This document shows positions 15,488 through 25,345 of a stretch of 32,834 bases of DNA, in pieces. This DNA is from Phycisphaerales bacterium (GTDB lineage Bacteria; Planctomycetota; Phycisphaerae; UBA1845; Fen-1342): the NCBI GenBank assembly GCA_003162245.1, contig PMMM01000153.1, forward strand, positions 1-32,834. Direction: 5' to 3'. Made by a program: the position numbers and the translations under genes. Numbering within the stretch: position 1 is the stretch's first letter; the number at the start of each line of letters is the position of its first letter. The notes under the pieces are model-generated. The model ran no database searches and was not told the origin of the DNA. It saw nothing but the letters and a program-made list of their open reading frames with translations.

Positions 15488-16891
15488 TCACGTGGGAATC
15501 CCGTATTCCTTGATCTTGGTGTGCATCGTCTTGTAGTCGATCTCGAGCATCCGCGCCGCGCGGGCCTTGTTCCCCCCCGTCTCCCGCAGGACCTGGATCA
15601 ACACGTCTCGTTCCAGTTGCTTCATCCGGCGGCGCACGAACGCCTTCAGCGGCCCCGCCCGGTCGATTGTCGGACCGGCTTCCGGGCTGCTGGTCTCGTT
15701 GGCCCCCAGCGCGTCGCCCAGCCCCAGGTGCTCGCGCTCCACCTGCCCGCTCGCCAGCAGTACGGCCCGGCGGACCACGTTCCGCAGCTCGCGCACGTTT
15801 CCCGGCCACGTGTGCGCCATCAGCACGCCAATCGCAGCCGGCGAAATCTCCCGCACGTTCTTGCTCAACTCCTCGTTCGTCAGCGTCACAAACCGGCCGG
15901 CCAGGAACACGATGTCGTCTCGCCGCTCGCGCAGCGGTGGCACGTGAATCGCGAACTCGTTCAGCCGGTGATAGAGGTCCCGCCGAAAATCCCCCGCCGC
16001 GACCATCGTCGTCAGGTCCCGATTTGTCGCGGCGACCACGCGGATGTCAACCTTGATGCCCTTCCGCCCCCCGATGGGACAAACCTGCTTCTCCTGCAAC
16101 GCCCGCAGCAACTTCGCCTGCAACGGCAGCGGCAGGTTGGAGATCTCGTCCAGGAACAGCGTCCCGCCCGACGCCTGCTCGAACCGGCCGGTCTGCCGTG
16201 CCACCGCCCCGGTAAACGCCCCCTTCTCATGCCCGAACAGCTCGCTCTCCATCAGCCCGGGCGCGATCGACCCGCAGTCCACCGGGACAAACGGCGCGGC
16301 GGCGCGGCGGCTGTGGCGGTGGATCGCGCGGGCCACGATCTCCTTGCCCGCCCCGGTCTCGCCCGTGATGACGACCGTGAAATCGGTCGGCGCGACCTGC
16401 TGGACCTCGGCGGAAAGCCGCGCGACACAGTCGCTCGGCCCCATGACCGCAGGCAAGGAGGTCTCCTTGCCGACACTGCGGAGGAGCTGCCGGTTTTCTT
16501 TCCGGAGTCGGTGCGTTTCCAGCGCCCGCCGAATCGTGAGCACCAGCTTGTTGTTGTCGAAGGGCTTGGCGATGTAGTCGTAGGCCCCGTTCCGCACGGT
16601 CTCCACCGCCGACGCGATGCTGCCGAACGCGGTAACCACGATCGCCGGAACGTCCGCATTCAGCTTACGCGCCTCATCCAGGAACTGCGGGCCGTCCATG
16701 CCCGGCATCTTCATGTCTACCAACATCACGTCGGGCAACTGCGCGCGCATCATCTCCAGCCCCCTGGAGCCGTCCTCGGCTTCCTGCGGCTCGAACCCCT
16801 CCGCCTCCAGAAGTCGCGCCAGCGTGCGCCGCGCATCGGCCATATCGTCCACGACCAGGACCCGGGGAGCCCGCAGATCTGACGTGCACAT
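15488..16891 (-). CDS. NtrC-family sigma-54 response regulator
   Basis: A 467-residue regulator with receiver, AAA+ and Fis-type HTH domains. The receiver has DD at 15-16, phospho-acceptor Asp59 (MLVDMKMPGMDG) and Lys109. The AAA+ domain has Walker A GETGAGKE (177-184), the sigma-54 contact loop GAFTGA (224-229) and LFLDEI (245-250). The C-terminus ends with a Fis-like HTH (GGNKARAARMLEIDYKTMHT). It should activate sigma-54 promoters after phosphorylation, most likely the gvpA promoter at 9502-9517, and bind the palindromes at 9612-9656. The ATG at 16891 is chosen because it sits at the receiver start; 24 additional in-frame residues upstream look non-coding. It follows the unknown 207-residue gene by 47 bases. 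Confidence 0.93.
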   Translation of the reverse strand: MCTSDLRAPRVLVVDDMADARRTLARLLEAEGFEPQEAEDGSRGLEMMRAQLPDVMLVDMKMPGMDGPQFLDEARKLNADVPAIVVTAFGSIASAVETVRNGAYDYIAKPFDNNKLVLTIRRALETHRLRKENRQLLRSVGKETSLPAVMGPSDCVARLSAEVQQVAPTDFTVVITGETGAGKEIVARAIHRHSRRAAAPFVPVDCGSIAPGLMESELFGHEKGAFTGAVARQTGRFEQASGGTLFLDEISNLPLPLQAKLLRALQEKQVCPIGGRKGIKVDIRVVAATNRDLTTMVAAGDFRRDLYHRLNEFAIHVPPLRERRDDIVFLAGRFVTLTNEELSKNVREISPAAIGVLMAHTWPGNVRELRNVVRRAVLLASGQVEREHLGLGDALGANETSSPEAGPTIDRAGPLKAFVRRRMKQLERDVLIQVLRETGGNKARAARMLEIDYKTMHTKIKEYGIPT

Positions 16892-16938
16892 TTGCTTCCG
16901 CTCCGTCGCCGCCGCAGCCGGCGGCCTTCGAGACCCGG

Positions 16939-17562
16939 TCACGCCTCCGTCGCCGCCCACCAAGCCTCCCGCGTCATCTCGATGTCCGGCGGCAGGAATG
17001 GTTCCAGCGCATGGAGCAACCCGAGGAAGATCAGCCCAACCTCTCCGACTTTCAGCGTCTCGTTCACGCGCCCGGCGATGAACCGGTCGCGCTTTTCGAG
17101 CACCAGCTTGTCCCGCATCTGCTGTTCGGGCGCGTCGCCGTCCACTTCATCCGTCGCCAGCCGCGTCAACGAGCGCTGCGCCGACTCGTACTCCTCCAGC
17201 AGCAGCGCCGGCGACTCCGTGCCGACGATCGTCGCCCCGCGCGCCGCCAGATCGAGGAGGATCTGATGGTTCTGGCTGCCCCCCGCCGCCAGCTCTCTTA
17301 CGATGTCCATCTCGTGCCCGCACTGCGGCAGACCGTCCTGGTAGACCCGCACGACACCGTGGTCGAGGTGCAACTGCTCGACGGCCCGTCGAATGCGCTC
17401 CCAGGCGTCGTCCACGGTCCGAATGTGCCGGTCCCACTCCTCGTGGCTGGTCCGCCGGACGTACAACTGCCGAAATGCCCCGCCGACGCTCCCGAGATCG
17501 GACGGCGAGTGAATGATCGGAACCCAGATTAGTCGCCGTGTCTCTTTATGACCACGCGACAT
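16939..17562 (-). CDS. Conserved protein of unknown function
   Basis: A 207-residue soluble protein. Recognisable conserved stretches are RRLIWVPIIHSPSDLGSVGG at the N-terminus, VRVYQDGLPQCGHEMDIVRE in the middle, and RGATIVGTESPALLLEEYES. I recall similar proteins in other bacteria but know no function; the charged His/Asp/Glu positions could form an active or metal site, which is speculation. GGAGGG lies eight bases upstream of the ATG at 17562. It is the first intact gene of the minus-strand run, directly after the truncated integrase, and is probably co-transcribed with the NtrC-type regulator. It need not be part of gas vesicle biology. Confidence 0.75.
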   Translation of the reverse strand: MSRGHKETRRLIWVPIIHSPSDLGSVGGAFRQLYVRRTSHEEWDRHIRTVDDAWERIRRAVEQLHLDHGVVRVYQDGLPQCGHEMDIVRELAAGGSQNHQILLDLAARGATIVGTESPALLLEEYESAQRSLTRLATDEVDGDAPEQQMRDKLVLEKRDRFIAGRVNETLKVGEVGLIFLGLLHALEPFLPPDIEMTREAWWAATEA

Positions 17563-17565
17563 GAC

Positions 17566-18186
17566 TCAGAACCCTCCACGCCAGCCGAACCACGGCACGC
17601 TCGCGAACGTCACGGGGCGGTTGCCCCTTGTGCCAACCCATCCGTCATCTTTCGGTACCGGCCCGGTGACCGGCCGGCCGAAACCGGCCCGCGCCTTCGC
17701 CATGTCGCGGAGCGCGTGGCCACGGCCGGTGGGCGACCGGGAAAAGGCCCACCGTACCCACACACTATCGAATACCTGACCGCACGGGGCGATGGGCAAA
17801 AGGACCCTATTGCCCGCCCGGCCGATCGGCTGGGCGTACTGGTCGACCGGCCGCTTCGGCGTCTCCGTCTTGGACCAACCGCCTGGCAGGCCGAGTTCGA
17901 GCGCTTCGCAGATCGGCCCAAAGAAGACCCGCAGCCGGCTCACGTCGTTCTTGCAGGATTTGAACGTCCGGGTGACCTGCAGGTGCTCGCAGAACTTCTG
18001 CAGCACCGTCCGGATGGGCAGCCGGCTGGCGGCCTGCAGCTCGCCGATCGACAGCTCGTACTCGATGCGTTTCTGCTTCTCCTTCGCAATCCGCTCGTTG
18101 TTTGTGCCGAGCGATTTCTGAACGTGCTCGCCGTTCGCGTAGTACGCGATCCAGAACCACTCTCCTCGCTTGTACAGGGACGCCAT
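17566..18186 (-). pseudogene. Truncated tyrosine recombinase (phage-type integrase)
   Basis: The first ~105 residues look like the arm-binding and SAM-like core-binding domains of a tyrosine integrase: MASLYKRGEWFWIAYYANGE, KSLGTNNERIAKEKQKRIEY and VLQKFCEHLQVTRTFKSCKN, then SRLRVFFG. After that the sequence (rich in Gly, Arg, Pro) no longer resembles an integrase, and the catalytic R-H-R-Y residues are absent, so the enzyme is dead. GGAGAAGG precedes the ATG. It points away from the tRNA gene at 18383-18455 and lies between that gene's 3' end and the gas vesicle locus, the usual position for an island integrase. Confidence 0.75.
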
Positions 18187-18335
18187 GACAGCCTTCTCCG
18201 ACGACCGTCGAGTTCAACCGTCCTGAACGTAACCCAGGCTGTCTCTGCGGGAGTGTCAGACGCGTGACGTGTCGCCGACGCCGTGATCGATCACTACAAA
18301 ACCGCTACATCTTCGTGATCGACGGCGTCCGCGCA

Positions 18336-18367
18336 ACGAAACAGGGACGGCTAACCGGCCGTCCCTG
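18336..18367 (-). terminator. Rho-independent terminator of the initiator tRNA
   Basis: A perfect 10-bp stem, CAGGGACGGC paired with GCCGTCCCTG, closes a 6-nt loop (18342-18367). On the minus strand it is followed by TTTCGTTGC, a short T-rich tract. It sits 16 bases after the tRNA 3' end, so it most likely ends the tRNA transcript before the integrase remnant. The remaining bases between it and 18187 hold nothing I recognise. Confidence 0.82.
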
Positions 18368-18382
18368 CTCAACTTACGTGAT

Positions 18383-18455
<73 letters not shown>

Positions 18456-18699
18456 GCCGTATTGGTGAGCGTAACACACCTGCGCCGCGTGTCAAGGCGG
18501 GGCCACGCGGAGTCGTCCCCACGGGCGTGACCATATTTCCTGGGAACACGTAAAGCACGCGTCGAGCGAGACTTGGCGGGGGTTGGGCTGTGCGTTTTGG
18601 CAAGGAGGCCAAGCGGTGCGCGATGGCGCGAGCGAGCCGATCACGCCGAAAGCATGGGAGCAGGCCCTGGCCACGGAGTTCACGCCGTTGACCCGGCCT

Positions 18700-18872
18700 G
18701 CCGCGCGAAACGCTGGGAGCTTGGGAGTGGCCCGACCGACGCACAGTGCAAGACGATGACCGTGGGGCTGAGGGGTTCGGGCCTGCGGTGGGACCCGCCC
18801 AACGCCGTGGCCCTGTTGGCCCTCAGCGGCTGGGCGGATTCCGACGAGTGGTCGGCATACTGGCACTCGCCT
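18700..18872 (+). pseudogene. C-terminal remnant of a transposase (ISKra4-like pattern)
   Basis: The plus-strand translation contains KRWELGSGPTDAQCKTMTVG followed by LRGSGLRWDPPNAVALLALS and DEWSAYW. This matches the C-terminal pattern iGSGp.Ea.CK....R.KgsGmrW....A.aiLaLr.l..sg.W..fW of a transposase type I associate with ISKra4. No start or upstream catalytic part is left. It lies in the 529-bp gene-free stretch between the tRNA gene and fumC (18456-18984); nothing else in that stretch is recognisable. The exact IS family is uncertain. Confidence 0.65.
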
Positions 18873-18984
18873 GTTGGGGCCGACTCAACCGTAAACACGT
18901 CAAGCGACGGCCTGGCTTCGCACGGCGGTCCGCGCCGCCACTCTGGAACCCGACGGCGGCACGCGGTGGCGAGCAAGACCTGTC

Positions 18985-20421
<1,437 letters not shown>

Positions 20422-20521
20422 GCGCTACCTCCGTCGGCCCAACAGCGGCCGTCCTCGCCAGGAGTGTAGTCACCGCTCGCGCGGCTGCAAACGTCGGCGT
20501 CCTTTGCGGTGAAAGAGCGGC

Positions 20522-21082
20522 CTACCGCGGGCCGTGGTCTTCGAGCCGCTCCACGCGCGGGCCCAGCCGGTGGCCGGCCCAGCTTAGCGAGCGGTATAGC
20601 AGGTGGCCGAAGACCGCGACCGCCACCGCCATCAGCAACGCCGCCCGCCAACGCCGCTGCCGGATCAGCGTCCACCCCGGCGTATACGCGATCAGCGTGA
20701 GGATGCCGGCGACGACGACGACGGCGTCGAAGCTGGCGCGCTGCCAGTACGAGCCGCCCAGGTGCACCCACATGCCGAACTCGTCGAAGGTCAACCCGAG
20801 CCCGACGCCGTAGATCGTCGCCGCCAGCGCCAGTGTCCGCCCAACCGGCCGCGCGAAGAGCAGGTACGCCCCGATGCCGGCGAGCAGGAAGATGCCATAG
20901 TTGAGGTGGTGGACGTGCGTACCCTTGAGGTTGAGGTACAGGTCGGGGATCGCGCGGGCCATGATCATGAACACGACCACGCGCGCCGCCATGAACGTCA
21001 GCAGGAAGCTGTAGAGCACGCGGCGGGCAATGCGCCGCCGTTCGGCGCGGCCGTCCACATGTGATATGTCCGCTCCGGCCAC
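20522..21082 (-). CDS. Integral membrane protein of unknown function
   Basis: A 186-residue protein with about five hydrophobic segments (near residues 22-44, 62-80, 82-98, 115-133 and 148-166). Conserved-looking loop motifs are GTHVHHLNYGIFLL and LGLTFDEFGMWVHLGGSYW; the His pair and the Asp-Glu could bind a metal, which is speculation. I recall similar uncharacterised membrane proteins in several bacteria. The start is uncertain: GTG at 21082 gives the full frame, but no clear ribosome site precedes it. It stands alone, 100 bases upstream of fumC in the same direction, with its C-terminus basic and acidic mixed (RVERLEDHGPR). Confidence 0.75.
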   Translation of the reverse strand: MAGADISHVDGRAERRRIARRVLYSFLLTFMAARVVVFMIMARAIPDLYLNLKGTHVHHLNYGIFLLAGIGAYLLFARPVGRTLALAATIYGVGLGLTFDEFGMWVHLGGSYWQRASFDAVVVVAGILTLIAYTPGWTLIRQRRWRAALLMAVAVAVFGHLLYRSLSWAGHRLGPRVERLEDHGPR

Positions 21083-21289
21083 GCGGGCATTCTAAACGTG
21101 TGCGTCTGTTGAAGCATGTATCTCATCCCGAAACACGCGGTGACATGAGGAACCCCGCGTCTGACACCAACGTGCGATCTCGCGTCTACGCCGCAACCCG
21201 GCGTGTGCGGGGGCGTATCAGACTCCGGACCGCGCTGCGGGCGTAACGCAGCGGACTGAAGGGTGTTGCGATTTCGGGAGGTTCGAGCC

Positions 21290-22246
21290 GTGAACAGCAA
21301 GATCGTGCGAGCCGGGTGCGTGGCGGGAGCGAGTGTGTTGTGCGTGCTGTTGTGGCTGGCGCTGCCGGCCGGCGCGCAGGAACAGAAGGAGGCCGCGAAA
21401 CAGCAGCCGGTTGGTGGGCAAGTGCAGAAAGAGGCGCCGCCGCAGGGGGCCGGCGGGCAGGCGCAGAAGGAGACGCCGAAGCAGCAGCAAGGGGCCGGCG
21501 GGCAGGCGGGCGGGGCGAGTCAGCAGGCCGGTGGCGGCGGGCAGGGTCAGAAGGAACCGGCGAAGACGGAGGCGGGCGGCGGGGGTGGCAGTGCGGGCGC
21601 GGGCGGGGGCGGCGGCAGGGCCCGGGGCAGCGAGATCGGACCACACGAGGCCTCGGGCGCACCCGTCCCCGGGCCGTCCGCGCGGTTCGAGGCCACGGTG
21701 TTCGAGGTCGTCATGGCCCCGGAGAGTGGAATCGGTCTGGACGCGAAGAAGCTGGCCGCCGACGGGCCGACGCCGGCCAAGCTGGTCGCGGCGCTGGCGC
21801 CGTTGGGCAACGCGCGGCTGCTATATCGCATCGATCAGGTTGTGCCCATTGACGGGCACGCCACGCACATTGAGGTCAGCCGGGATGTCCCGTACGTGAC
21901 CGGCCCGCAGATCGGGCCGCCGGGGACGCCGCAGCCGCCCGGCATTTCGATCGGACGCACCAAGGGCGGGGTGCGCTTCGAGCTCAACGCGTTCTGCCCG
22001 GACCAGGCGGACCCGCGATTTCAGGCCACCATCGACGTGAAGCTCGCCACGATGAACGCGAGCGCCACGAAGCTCGGCGGAGACGTGACCGCCCCCGAGT
22101 TCTCGGACATCACGCAGAAGTACGGCGGCGTGGCGGAGCTGGGGCGGCCGATCGTTCTCTTGACGGTTGATGGAACCACGACGGGCGGCGCCGAGGAGAG
22201 CCGGGCGTACGTGACGCTAATTACGCTGAGCGCGGCGGGGAAGTAG
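21290..22246 (+). CDS. Secreted protein with a Gln/Gly-rich low-complexity linker
   Basis: About 318 residues from GTG 21290, chosen because GGGAGG lies upstream and a signal peptide follows (SVLCVLLWLALPAGAQE, cleavage after AGA or AQ). Next comes a ~90-residue low-complexity region of QKE, QQQ, GAGGQA and GGGGG runs, probably disordered. The C-terminal ~200 residues (from about PSARFEATVFEVVM) look folded and beta-rich (YRIDQVVPIDGHATHIEVSR, RPIVLLTVDGTTTGGAEESR) but I do not recognise the domain. Planctomycete genomes carry many such exported proteins of unknown role. It is divergent from the gene at 20522-21082. Confidence 0.78.
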   Translation: MNSKIVRAGCVAGASVLCVLLWLALPAGAQEQKEAAKQQPVGGQVQKEAPPQGAGGQAQKETPKQQQGAGGQAGGASQQAGGGGQGQKEPAKTEAGGGGGSAGAGGGGGRARGSEIGPHEASGAPVPGPSARFEATVFEVVMAPESGIGLDAKKLAADGPTPAKLVAALAPLGNARLLYRIDQVVPIDGHATHIEVSRDVPYVTGPQIGPPGTPQPPGISIGRTKGGVRFELNAFCPDQADPRFQATIDVKLATMNASATKLGGDVTAPEFSDITQKYGGVAELGRPIVLLTVDGTTTGGAEESRAYVTLITLSAAGK

Positions 22247-22267
22247 CGCGGTAACGGGCGAGGAGAA

Positions 22268-23323
22268 TCAAGGGCCTGAGCGTGGGTGGGCGAGGAGCAT
22301 CTCGACCGTCTTGAATTCGGTCGGGCGTAGCTCGAACACGGCCTCATCACGGCTCAGGCGTAGCTCGTACGGGGCTTTGGAGAAGTCCCACGTGCGAGGG
22401 ATCGTCACGTATTCGACCACAGTCTGGCCTTTGACGAAGACGAGCGCCTGGAGGCTCTCATCGAACTCATCCCACGCTTTGTCTGCATCCGGCCACCGGA
22501 ATCCCACGACGCGCTCCACACTCGTACCGCCGCCGTAGGGGCCGAACACGTAGACCGCATCCCAGTCGAAGTGTGTGCAGCTTTTCAGGTCGAAGGCCGT
22601 TCCGGTGCGTCGAGCTTCCTCGATACCCCGCAGGATCAGCTCGCAGCGTGCCTGGCGACGCAGGCCCAGGAATGCGTACGAGGCGAGCAGCGTGAAGGCC
22701 ACCGCGAGCACGGGCACCGCCGGATGGCGAATCACGAAAGCCAGCAGTCGGGTGGTTGCCCGACGACGCGCGTAATCCGGGCTTTCCACGTCGAACCAGT
22801 GGGGCTTCGCGAACGGTCGGCCGCATTCGGGGCAACGTTCGAACGGCAGGGAAGCGCACAGGTCGTAGCCGCAGAAGCGGCACAGCCCCGTATCCAGCCA
22901 CACTCTCGCAAGAAGACAACGGACGACACCGGCCGTGATGATGAATACTCCGCCTGAAACACCCATCAGATGGAAGACGCGGCTATCCGGGCAGTAGTAC
23001 GCGAGCACGCCCACGATGACTGCACAGGTCCAAAGCACAATCGGCCGTGCCAGGTCGATATCGCGTGTACGCAGAAGTAACATCAGGAACGGAGCGCAAG
23101 CCAACCCCACCAGCAATCCGAACACGACCGCGAATACCAACCCGCCCGCGGGGAACTCCGCCCAAAGCGGTCTGCCGATCGCATACGCAAGCGCCCCGAG
23201 CAGAGTGCCCGACACCAAGCTGAAACCAAGCAAGGCCAGCGCAGGCTTGCGATCCGGCGGAACGTCGGGCTCCGTCGCGGCATCGGCCATCGGCGCGGGC
23301 GTGTCGGGCATGTCGCCACTCAC
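22268..23323 (-). CDS. Multi-pass membrane protein with a CGYDL zinc ribbon
   Basis: A 351-residue protein with about four N-terminal membrane segments (residues 30-50, 58-85, 93-112, 120-138), then a zinc ribbon CRFCGYDL...CPECGRPF (about 148-170), a fifth membrane segment (about 198-222) and a C-terminal soluble domain. The CGYDL-CPECG ribbon is very common in planctomycete membrane proteins and supports that assignment. Function unknown. The GTG at 23323 is preceded by GAGGG; an in-frame ATG at 23311 is an alternative. It converges with the secreted-protein gene (22-bp gap). Confidence 0.8.
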   Translation of the reverse strand: MSGDMPDTPAPMADAATEPDVPPDRKPALALLGFSLVSGTLLGALAYAIGRPLWAEFPAGGLVFAVVFGLLVGLACAPFLMLLLRTRDIDLARPIVLWTCAVIVGVLAYYCPDSRVFHLMGVSGGVFIITAGVVRCLLARVWLDTGLCRFCGYDLCASLPFERCPECGRPFAKPHWFDVESPDYARRRATTRLLAFVIRHPAVPVLAVAFTLLASYAFLGLRRQARCELILRGIEEARRTGTAFDLKSCTHFDWDAVYVFGPYGGGTSVERVVGFRWPDADKAWDEFDESLQALVFVKGQTVVEYVTIPRTWDFSKAPYELRLSRDEAVFELRPTEFKTVEMLLAHPRSGP

Positions 23324-23412
23324 GCATTCACCCTCTCAGGATCGAGTGTCGGAGCCGGCTGCAGTACTTGCCGCACTCCGGACCACCGCGCCGGCGCCAG
23401 CGGGGACGGTTC

Positions 23413-24030
23413 TTATTGCCCGAGCAGCGCGGCGAGCTTACGCTTCGAGTCCGCCTCGATCTTCTCGTGCAGGCTCTGCCCGTGCGAGTCCATCGTCACG
23501 ACGCACGGGAAGTCCTCGACGCGGATTTGCCAGAAGGCTTCCGGCACGCCGAAGTCGAGCTTGTGGACCGCGACGACCTGCTTGACGCTCTCGGCGATCA
23601 GCGTCGCGGCGCCGCCGATGGCGTGCAGATAGACCGCGCCGTGCTTCTGGCACGCGGCCAGCGTTTTTTCGCTCATGCCGCCTTTGCCGATCACGCCGCG
23701 GAGGCCGAAATGCTCGATCACCGCGCCCTGGTACGGCTCTTCGCGGATGCTGGTCGTCGGGCCGGCGGCGACAAACTGGTACTCGCCGTCCTCGCGTTTG
23801 CGGACGACGGGGCCGCAATGATAAATGACCCCGCCCCTGAGCCCGGCCTTGAGCACGTCGTACAGGACGCGTTCGCCGCTGGGACACTTGCCCTTGATGA
23901 ACGTCTCCACCATGTACTTATGGGCGGCGTCGCGGCCGGTGAAGATCACGCCGGACAGCAGCACCTGGTCGCCGATGTGCAGCGCGCGGATGTCCTTTTC
24001 GCTGATGGGGACGGTCAGACGGGTAGACAT
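23413..24030 (-). CDS. Class I fumarate hydratase, beta subunit
   Basis: A 205-residue beta subunit (C-terminal domain) of the two-subunit class I Fe-S fumarase/L(+)-tartrate dehydratase family. Family landmarks: GDQVLLSGVIFTGRDAAHKY, GPTTSIREEPYQGAVIEHFG and GVIGKGGMSEKTLAACQKHG. ATG 24030 is chosen because GGAGA lies eight bases upstream; the frame extends to 24051 at the alpha-subunit stop. It follows the alpha gene by 21 bases and completes the same enzyme. Fumarase is more likely than tartrate dehydratase because nothing nearby points to tartrate use, but the sequence alone does not decide it. Confidence 0.92.
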   Translation of the reverse strand: MSTRLTVPISEKDIRALHIGDQVLLSGVIFTGRDAAHKYMVETFIKGKCPSGERVLYDVLKAGLRGGVIYHCGPVVRKREDGEYQFVAAGPTTSIREEPYQGAVIEHFGLRGVIGKGGMSEKTLAACQKHGAVYLHAIGGAATLIAESVKQVVAVHKLDFGVPEAFWQIRVEDFPCVVTMDSHGQSLHEKIEADSKRKLAALLGQ

Positions 24031-24051
24031 CAATCGGTCTCCGCTTGTCAC

Positions 24052-24930
24052 TCACCGCGCCGCCAGCAGCGCGACGTTGCCTTCCTTGATCGTCATCACT
24101 TTCCGGCGGTCGGCCCAGCACATGTAGGCGATCGAGACGAAGAACGACGCCGGCACGCGGTGCAGCTCGCCGATCTTCACGCCGAGCACGGTCGTCTTGC
24201 CGCCGAAGCCCATCGGACCGATGCCCAGCTCGTTGATCTCGCGCTGGAGCTGCTTCTCCAGGGCGTCCAGCTCGGGGCTCGCGTTGGTGTCGGCCAGCGG
24301 GCGGAAAAGCTGCTCCTTCGCCTTCAACATGCTCGTCACGCGGTCGCCGCCGACGCCGACGCCCAGAACCCCCGGCGAGCAGCCGAAGCCCTGCGCCTTG
24401 TGGGCGGCGTCGAGCACGGCCTTGCGGACGCCCTTCAGATCGCGGCTGGCCTCGAACTCGGGCGACGGGATGCTGTACTGGGCGCCGCAATTCTCCGATC
24501 CGCCGCCCTTCAGCAGCAGCCCGACCTGAATGTAGTCGTGCCCCCACTCCTCAAAGTGCACCGTGGGGAAGTCGATCCCCGTGTTGTCGCCGGAGTTCTT
24601 GCCGGACAGGGCCGCGACCGCGTTCGGCCGCAGGTACGCCCGTTCTGTGGCGATGCGCACGGCGGCGCGGATCTGCTTGAGCAGCTCGCGTTGCGAGACG
24701 CCCTCGGGGTTCCAGACGTAGAAGATCGGCGTGCCGGTGTCCTGGCAGATCGGCCGGCCGGTCGTGCGGGACATCCGCACGTTCTCCAGAACCGTCTGGA
24801 GCGCCCCTTCGGCCGCGGAGCCGGCGGCTTCCGCGGTTTTCGCGGCGAGCAGGGCCTGCTCGACGTCGGGCGAGAGATCGGTCGAGGCCGACTTGATCAG
24901 CTCGACCACGCGTTCGGTGATGTCTGGCAT
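24052..24930 (-). CDS. Class I fumarate hydratase, alpha subunit
   Basis: A 292-residue alpha subunit of class I fumarase (TtdA/FumA N-terminal family), which carries a [4Fe-4S] cluster. The three expected cysteines are seen in GRPICQDTGTP (Cys62), GGGSENCGAQYS (Cys148) and GFGCSPGVLG (Cys184). ATG 24930 is preferred because GAGG lies upstream; an in-frame ATG at 24948 is possible. It is the first gene of a two-gene operon with the beta subunit. A 76-bp segment of this gene (24661-24736) reappears, inverted and about 90 percent identical by eye, inside the IS701 remnant at 25605-25680. Confidence 0.93.
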   Translation of the reverse strand: MPDITERVVELIKSASTDLSPDVEQALLAAKTAEAAGSAAEGALQTVLENVRMSRTTGRPICQDTGTPIFYVWNPEGVSQRELLKQIRAAVRIATERAYLRPNAVAALSGKNSGDNTGIDFPTVHFEEWGHDYIQVGLLLKGGGSENCGAQYSIPSPEFEASRDLKGVRKAVLDAAHKAQGFGCSPGVLGVGVGGDRVTSMLKAKEQLFRPLADTNASPELDALEKQLQREINELGIGPMGFGGKTTVLGVKIGELHRVPASFFVSIAYMCWADRRKVMTIKEGNVALLAAR

Positions 24931-25069
24931 GGCAACCTCGTGCGTCACGGCCCGCTTTGGTCACTTCTTTCCCGGCCGGCGTCATTATCCAACGTGCCGA
25001 CGCGCGGTCAACTCCGCGCCGGCGGGGCGAGCCGACGACCTTCCCACGACCCAACGGCCAGAACACCTG

Positions 25070-25216
25070 CCACCGAGAAACTATGAAAGCCGGGCCTGCC
25101 GAGCGGCACAGTTCCGCCCGACGGGCTCGCATGCCGCGGCCAGCCCGTCCGGTGATCATGGGACACGGTCCCACTTCCGATCATCAGAAGGCCCGGCTTT
25201 CGTAGTCTCTCGGCGG
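25070..25216. repeat. 147-bp element with 27-bp inverted ends
   Basis: The left arm (25070-25096, starting CCACCGAGAAACTATG) and the right arm (25190-25216, starting GGCCCGGCTTTCGTAG) are complementary over 27 bp with three mismatches. The 93 bp between them contains smaller palindromes (GGGAC/GTCCC near 25160) and GATCAT twice. It has no open frame. It may be a MITE-like repeat or a large hairpin in the leader of the class I fumarase transcript. The rest of the gene-free stretch 24931-25257 shows no other feature. Confidence 0.7.
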
Positions 25217-25253
25217 TTGCCCTTCGGTGGGTCCCGATAACCAAGGTGCACAA

Positions 25254-25257
25254 TTAG
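25254..25257. repeat. Left target-site duplication (TTAG)
   Basis: TTAG directly precedes the left inverted repeat of the IS701-type element and is repeated after its right end at 26458-26461. Four-base YTAR duplications are the known target signature of the IS701 family. Confidence 0.75.
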
Positions 25258-25345
25258 TACTACAACGCTACGAAGGCTCGACAAACGCGGCGGTCGTGGC
25301 CAAGATCCCTGTGGGTTGAGTAAGGATACAGGAGGATATTGGCAC

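Noticed and set aside
15482-15497. Sigma-54-like site upstream of the Hsp20 gene (TCCCACGTGATTTGCG, minus strand)
   Set aside because: Spacing and the -12 TTGC fit, but the essential -24 GG is CC, so it is unlikely to work.
23368-25086. Long plus-strand open frame opposite the class I fumarase genes
   Set aside because: It is an antisense shadow; the minus-strand frames contain the conserved fumarase motifs.
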